A stretch of DNA of 64,000 nt from an uncultured Eubacteriales bacterium (GTDB lineage: Bacteria; Bacillota; Clostridia; Oscillospirales; CAG-272): NCBI GenBank assembly GCA_934402395.1, contig CAKRTQ010000002.1, positions 124,001 to 188,000 of the forward strand, given 5' to 3'. The first letter of the stretch is position 1; each line of letters begins with the position of its first letter. Made by a program: the position numbers and the translations under genes. Below are positions 61,044-64,000 of this stretch, piece after piece. Under the pieces are notes generated by a model. It made no database searches, was not told where the DNA came from, and was given only the letters and a program-made list of their open reading frames with translations.

Positions 61044-61125
61044 AATTATTAAACTAAATTCATTTTAAATCTTTATTTGAATGCTATAATTCTGCTATAA
61101 GATATTTCCGCAGGAGGCATTCGGC

Positions 61126-61692
61126 GTGGCAAACTTCACAAAGCAAGCCATAAAGGCATCATTCATAAAACTGCTGAATGAGCAGCCGCTGAACAAAATA
61201 AGCGTACGCAGCATAGTTGAGGACTGCGGGATAAACCGTAATTCCTTTTACTATCATTTTCAGGATATTCCCTCTCTGATCGAGGAAATTGTGAAGGAAG
61301 AGATCGACGCGCTCGTTTCAAAGTACCCCACTATCAGTTCGATAGACGAATGTGTCAGCGTGGCATTACGCTTCACGCTTGAAAACAAACGCGCCGTTAT
61401 GCACATTTACAATTCGGTAAACCGCGACATATACGAGCGGTACATGATGAACATATGCGAATACGTAATAAAGACTTATCTTGATACAGTGTTCGGTAGG
61501 ACCGGCGTCAGTGAACGCGACCGAACCGCCGCGATACGCTTTCTCAAGTGTTCGCTCTTCGGGCTTTCCTTCGACTGGATAGAAAACGGCATGAAGGACG
61601 ATGCCGTTGAAGAGATCAAATACATAACCTCGCTCTGCCACGGGCTTTCCGATGAACTTATACGCCGCTGCCGCGAACGCGGCGAGGGCTGA
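61126..61692 (+). CDS. TetR/AcrR family regulator
   Basis: 188-residue TetR-type regulator. The N-terminal helix-turn-helix (KQAIKASFIKLLNEQPLNKISVRSIVEDCGINRNSFYYHFQDI, given here by its ISVRSIVEDCGI and NSFYYHFQD parts, about 25-48) is typical, and the C-terminal ligand domain is of the DhaS-like clostridial kind. Start is GTG at 61126 with GGAGG upstream (CAGGAGGCATTCGGC). It could repress the downstream HdeD-MMPL genes or the upstream MATE gene. A TATAAT (about 61085) lacks a clear -35. Confidence 0.9.
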   Translation: MANFTKQAIKASFIKLLNEQPLNKISVRSIVEDCGINRNSFYYHFQDIPSLIEEIVKEEIDALVSKYPTISSIDECVSVALRFTLENKRAVMHIYNSVNRDIYERYMMNICEYVIKTYLDTVFGRTGVSERDRTAAIRFLKCSLFGLSFDWIENGMKDDAVEEIKYITSLCHGLSDELIRRCRERGEG

Positions 61693-61725
61693 TATGCACC
61701 CGCGAAATAAATAGACAAAACCGCA

Positions 61726-61760
61726 CCCGCTGTCTGAATTTACGGCAGCGGGATTTTTTT
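61726..61760 (+). terminator. Intrinsic terminator after the TetR gene
   Basis: CCCGCTG, a 13-base loop region, CAGCGGG, then A and seven T. Confidence 0.85.
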
Positions 61761-61765
61761 GTCCA

Positions 61766-61794
61766 TTGGCAAAAGGCACGGTCAGCTGTATACT
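61766..61794 (+). promoter_or_regulatory. Sigma-A promoter of the HdeD-MMPL operon
   Basis: TTGGCA (61766-61771), 17-base spacer, TATACT (61789-61794), 40 bases before the ATG. Confidence 0.75.
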
Positions 61795-61833
61795 GTGTGT
61801 TGTAAAAACGAACGCACGTAAGGAGGAATTCAA

Positions 61834-62427
61834 ATGCGACTGCGTTCAACGGCTCCGATGAGAACAGCAAAAACGGGCTATATAATCGTATCGCTCGCGC
61901 TGTGTGCATTCGGTATAGTTCTTATCGTCCTGCCGGATGTTTCGGCAAAAATACTCGGTATCATATGCGGAACGATAGCAATAGTCTTCGGATGCGTAAG
62001 GCTTGTGGGCTACTTTTCAAAGGATCTCTACCGGCTGGCATTTCAGTATGATCTGCCGCTCGGTATACTTCTTGTCGCCCTCGGCGTTATCATGCTGACG
62101 CGTCCCGACAGCCTTATTACTTTCATCTGCATTTCAACGGGACTTTACATCCTGACAGACAGCCTCTTCAGAATGCACATATCGGCTGAAGCACGGCGTT
62201 TCGGGATCCGTGAATGGTGGGTGATACTTGCCTTTGCCGTGATCGCCGCCATATGCGGGCTGCTGCTTCTGATACGCCCCGGCGACGGCGGCAGGCTTCT
62301 GGTCGTCATTCTCGGCATCTCGCTGCTGTCCGAAGGGATAATGAGTCTTTCCACGGTACTGACCGCCGTGAAGATAATTCGTCATCAGCAACCCGATGTG
62401 ATCGAAGCGGAATGGACCGAAAGGTGA
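61834..62427 (+). CDS. HdeD/DUF308 family membrane protein
   Basis: 197 residues with six membrane segments, as in the HdeD family (DUF308 repeats, e.g. GYIIVSLALCAFGIVLIVLP and LPLGILLVALGVIMLTRP). HdeD is linked to acid resistance in E. coli, but the role in Gram-positives is unknown. GTAAGGAGGAATTCAA precedes the ATG, a very strong ribosome site. It is the first gene of an operon with the MMPL transporter 38 bases downstream. Confidence 0.88.
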   Translation: MRLRSTAPMRTAKTGYIIVSLALCAFGIVLIVLPDVSAKILGIICGTIAIVFGCVRLVGYFSKDLYRLAFQYDLPLGILLVALGVIMLTRPDSLITFICISTGLYILTDSLFRMHISAEARRFGIREWWVILAFAVIAAICGLLLLIRPGDGGRLLVVILGISLLSEGIMSLSTVLTAVKIIRHQQPDVIEAEWTER

Positions 62428-62465
62428 CCCGCTGTCAACTACTTTAAGGAAAGGACAAATTCAAT

Positions 62466-64000
62466 ATGCGTTTTTCAAAAGCGGTCGTAAAATGCCGCAT
62501 TCCCATTCTGATACTCACCCTCATTCTGATGATACCGTCGGTATTCGGAATGCTCGGCACAAGGATCAATTATGATATGCTCGACTACCTGCCCGGTGAC
62601 ATGGATACCGTCATCGGTCAGAACGAACTGCTCGAGGATTTCGGCAAAGGCGCATTCTCGCTTATAATCGTTGAGGATATGTCCGAAAAGGACGTTGCGG
62701 CGCTTTGCGACAAAATAGAAACGGTCGATCATGTTGAAACAGTGCTCTGGTACTCGACTCTCGCAGACCTCTGCATCCCGATGGAGATCCTGCCCGACAG
62801 GATATACAATGAATTCAACACCGACCACTCAACAATGCTCGCGGTATTCTTTGACTCGGCGACCTCGGCGGACGTTACCATGGATGCCATACGCGAGATA
62901 CGCCGGATCGCGGGCAAGCAGTGCTTCGTATCCGGTATGTCGGCACTCGTGACCGACCTCAAGGATCTCTGCGAAGCTGAGGAACCGATATATGTCGGTC
63001 TTGCCGTTCTGTTTGCCTGCCTTGCAATGCTACTGCTTCTTGACGGCTGGCTCGTTCCGTTCGTTTTCCTTGCCTCGATCGGCATGATGATACTTCTCAA
63101 CCTCGGAACGAACTATTTCTTCGGCGAGATCTCATATATAACAAAAGCGCTGTCTGCGGTGCTTCAGCTTGCCGTAACGATGGACTATTCCATATTCCTC
63201 TGGCACAGCTACAACGAGCAGCGCGAGAGGATCGACGACAGAAACGAAGCAATGGCGGCTGCAATACACGAAACGCTCACCTCTGTCATCGGCAGTTCGA
63301 TCACAACGGTCGCGGGCTTTGCTGCTCTCTGCTTTATGACCTTCACCCTCGGGCGCGACCTTGGCATCGTAATGGCAAAGGGTGTCATCCTCGGCGTCAT
63401 CGGCTGTGTTACCGTTCTGCCTGCAATGATACTTGTCTTTGACAAGCCGCTGCGCGCAACAAAACACAAATCGCTCATACCCGATATGACAAAGCTCTCA
63501 CGCGGCGTCGTAAAGATATTCCCGGTATTTCTCGTCATTTTCGCCCTCCTCATCCCGCCGGCATATTACGGCTACCGCGAGACGAACAACGAGGTCTACT
63601 ATGACATGGGTCAGTGCCTGCCGGAGGATATGGAGTACGTCATAGCCAACTCCAAGCTCTCCGAGGATTTCGACATTGCGTCCACGCATATGGTGCTCGT
63701 CGATTCAAAGCTCCCGTCAAGATCGGTGCGCGGAATGATCGACGAAATGGAGGATGTTGACGGAGTAAAATATGTTCTGGGACTTGAGTCCGTCCTCGGT
63801 TCCCGCGTGCCCGGGGAGATACTGCCCGACAGCATACGGAAGATACTCAAAAGCGACAAATGGGAACTGCTCCTCATCAACTCCGAATACAAAGTCGCAA
63901 GCGACAGTGTGAACGCCCAGATAGACAGCCTCAATAAGATACTCAAAAAATATGACCCGAGCGGCATGCTGATAGGTGAAGCGCCATGCATGAAGGATAT
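62466..64000 (+). CDS. MMPL/RND family transporter, 3' end outside window
   Basis: At least 511 residues of a large RND-type permease. After the first helix (about 10-30) comes an extracytoplasmic loop domain (about 31-175). Five helices follow, including LAVTMDYSIFLWHSYNEQRERID, with the G-x-x-x-D-Y/S pattern of the MMPL proton relay. A second repeat begins near 345, with the soluble domain LPEDMEYVIANSKLSEDF mirroring LPGDMDTVIGQNELLEDF of the first. The start ATG at 62466 follows AAGGAAAGGACAAATTCA. Cargo is unknown (lipid or drug in other members). Confidence 0.88.
   Translation, partial: MRFSKAVVKCRIPILILTLILMIPSVFGMLGTRINYDMLDYLPGDMDTVIGQNELLEDFGKGAFSLIIVEDMSEKDVAALCDKIETVDHVETVLWYSTLADLCIPMEILPDRIYNEFNTDHSTMLAVFFDSATSADVTMDAIREIRRIAGKQCFVSGMSALVTDLKDLCEAEEPIYVGLAVLFACLAMLLLLDGWLVPFVFLASIGMMILLNLGTNYFFGEISYITKALSAVLQLAVTMDYSIFLWHSYNEQRERIDDRNEAMAAAIHETLTSVIGSSITTVAGFAALCFMTFTLGRDLGIVMAKGVILGVIGCVTVLPAMILVFDKPLRATKHKSLIPDMTKLSRGVVKIFPVFLVIFALLIPPAYYGYRETNNEVYYDMGQCLPEDMEYVIANSKLSEDFDIASTHMVLVDSKLPSRSVRGMIDEMEDVDGVKYVLGLESVLGSRVPGEILPDSIRKILKSDKWELLLINSEYKVASDSVNAQIDSLNKILKKYDPSGMLIGEAPCMKD

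Overview
The window is about 64 kb of densely coded, roughly 50% GC DNA from a spore-forming Gram-positive bacterium. It is most likely a gut-type member of class Clostridia (Bacillota). The evidence is a sporulation sigma factor G gene, a GerW/YtfJ gene, sporulation-type DD-carboxypeptidases, a serS T-box, an rplS leader, many sigma-A promoters with 17-base spacers, and the Firmicutes gene orders scpA-scpB and nusB-xseA-xseB-ispA-tlyA-nadK-argR-recN. No rRNA, convincing tRNA, CRISPR array, phage or intact insertion sequence was seen. The window opens inside feoB and ends inside an MMPL transporter gene.

Layout. 0-2 kb: ferrous iron operon feoA-feoA-feoB (minus) with one strong promoter and four copies of a GTTAGC-N4-GCTAAC palindrome. 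2-10 kb: a GtaA-like glutaminase-family protein and a GNAT enzyme (plus); GDPD, MFS and Nudix genes in one minus operon; tcdA (plus); an E2-like acyltransferase-fold protein (minus). 9.8-21.4 kb (plus): rnhA, an anchored protein, lon, engB, an M50 protease, scpA, scpB, DUF2953, gerW, dacF, rluB, a GNAT-like protein, then an SPFH protein behind an odd GC-rich non-coding stretch. 21.4-34.3 kb (minus): serS with T-box, a pseudo-response regulator, radC, guaB of the Tritrichomonas type, a small P-loop protein, pgi, a second dac gene, a CPBP protease and a galM-galE-nahK-nucleotidyltransferase sugar operon. 34.4-37.7 kb (plus): a Crp/Fnr-type regulator with an SsuABC-like ABC transporter.

37.6-51.1 kb (minus): sigG, rplS, a flippase, yebC, argS, a 58-residue membrane protein too small for usual ORF cut-offs, and the recN-to-nusB housekeeping cluster, from which dxs is missing. 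51.2-52.9 kb (plus): an M23 peptidase and a small membrane protein. 52.9-58.3 kb (minus): a heterodimeric ABC exporter and brnQ. 58.4-59.6 kb: an AT-richer accessory island with a lipoprotein gene whose own promoter is followed by an operator-like palindrome and a leader terminator. 59.6-64 kb (plus): a guanidine-IV-like (mepA) leader and MATE transporter, a TetR regulator, an HdeD-like protein and an MMPL/RND transporter.

Most genes are ordinary housekeeping. The most interesting points are the iron-operon operator array, the lipoprotein attenuator leader and its island, the dac gene whose ribosome binding site lies in an upstream terminator, the structured DNA at 19.9-20.3 kb, the T. foetus-like IMP dehydrogenase and the Crp-family/ABC cassette with its palindromes. 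All calls come from reading the sequence; no database search was run.
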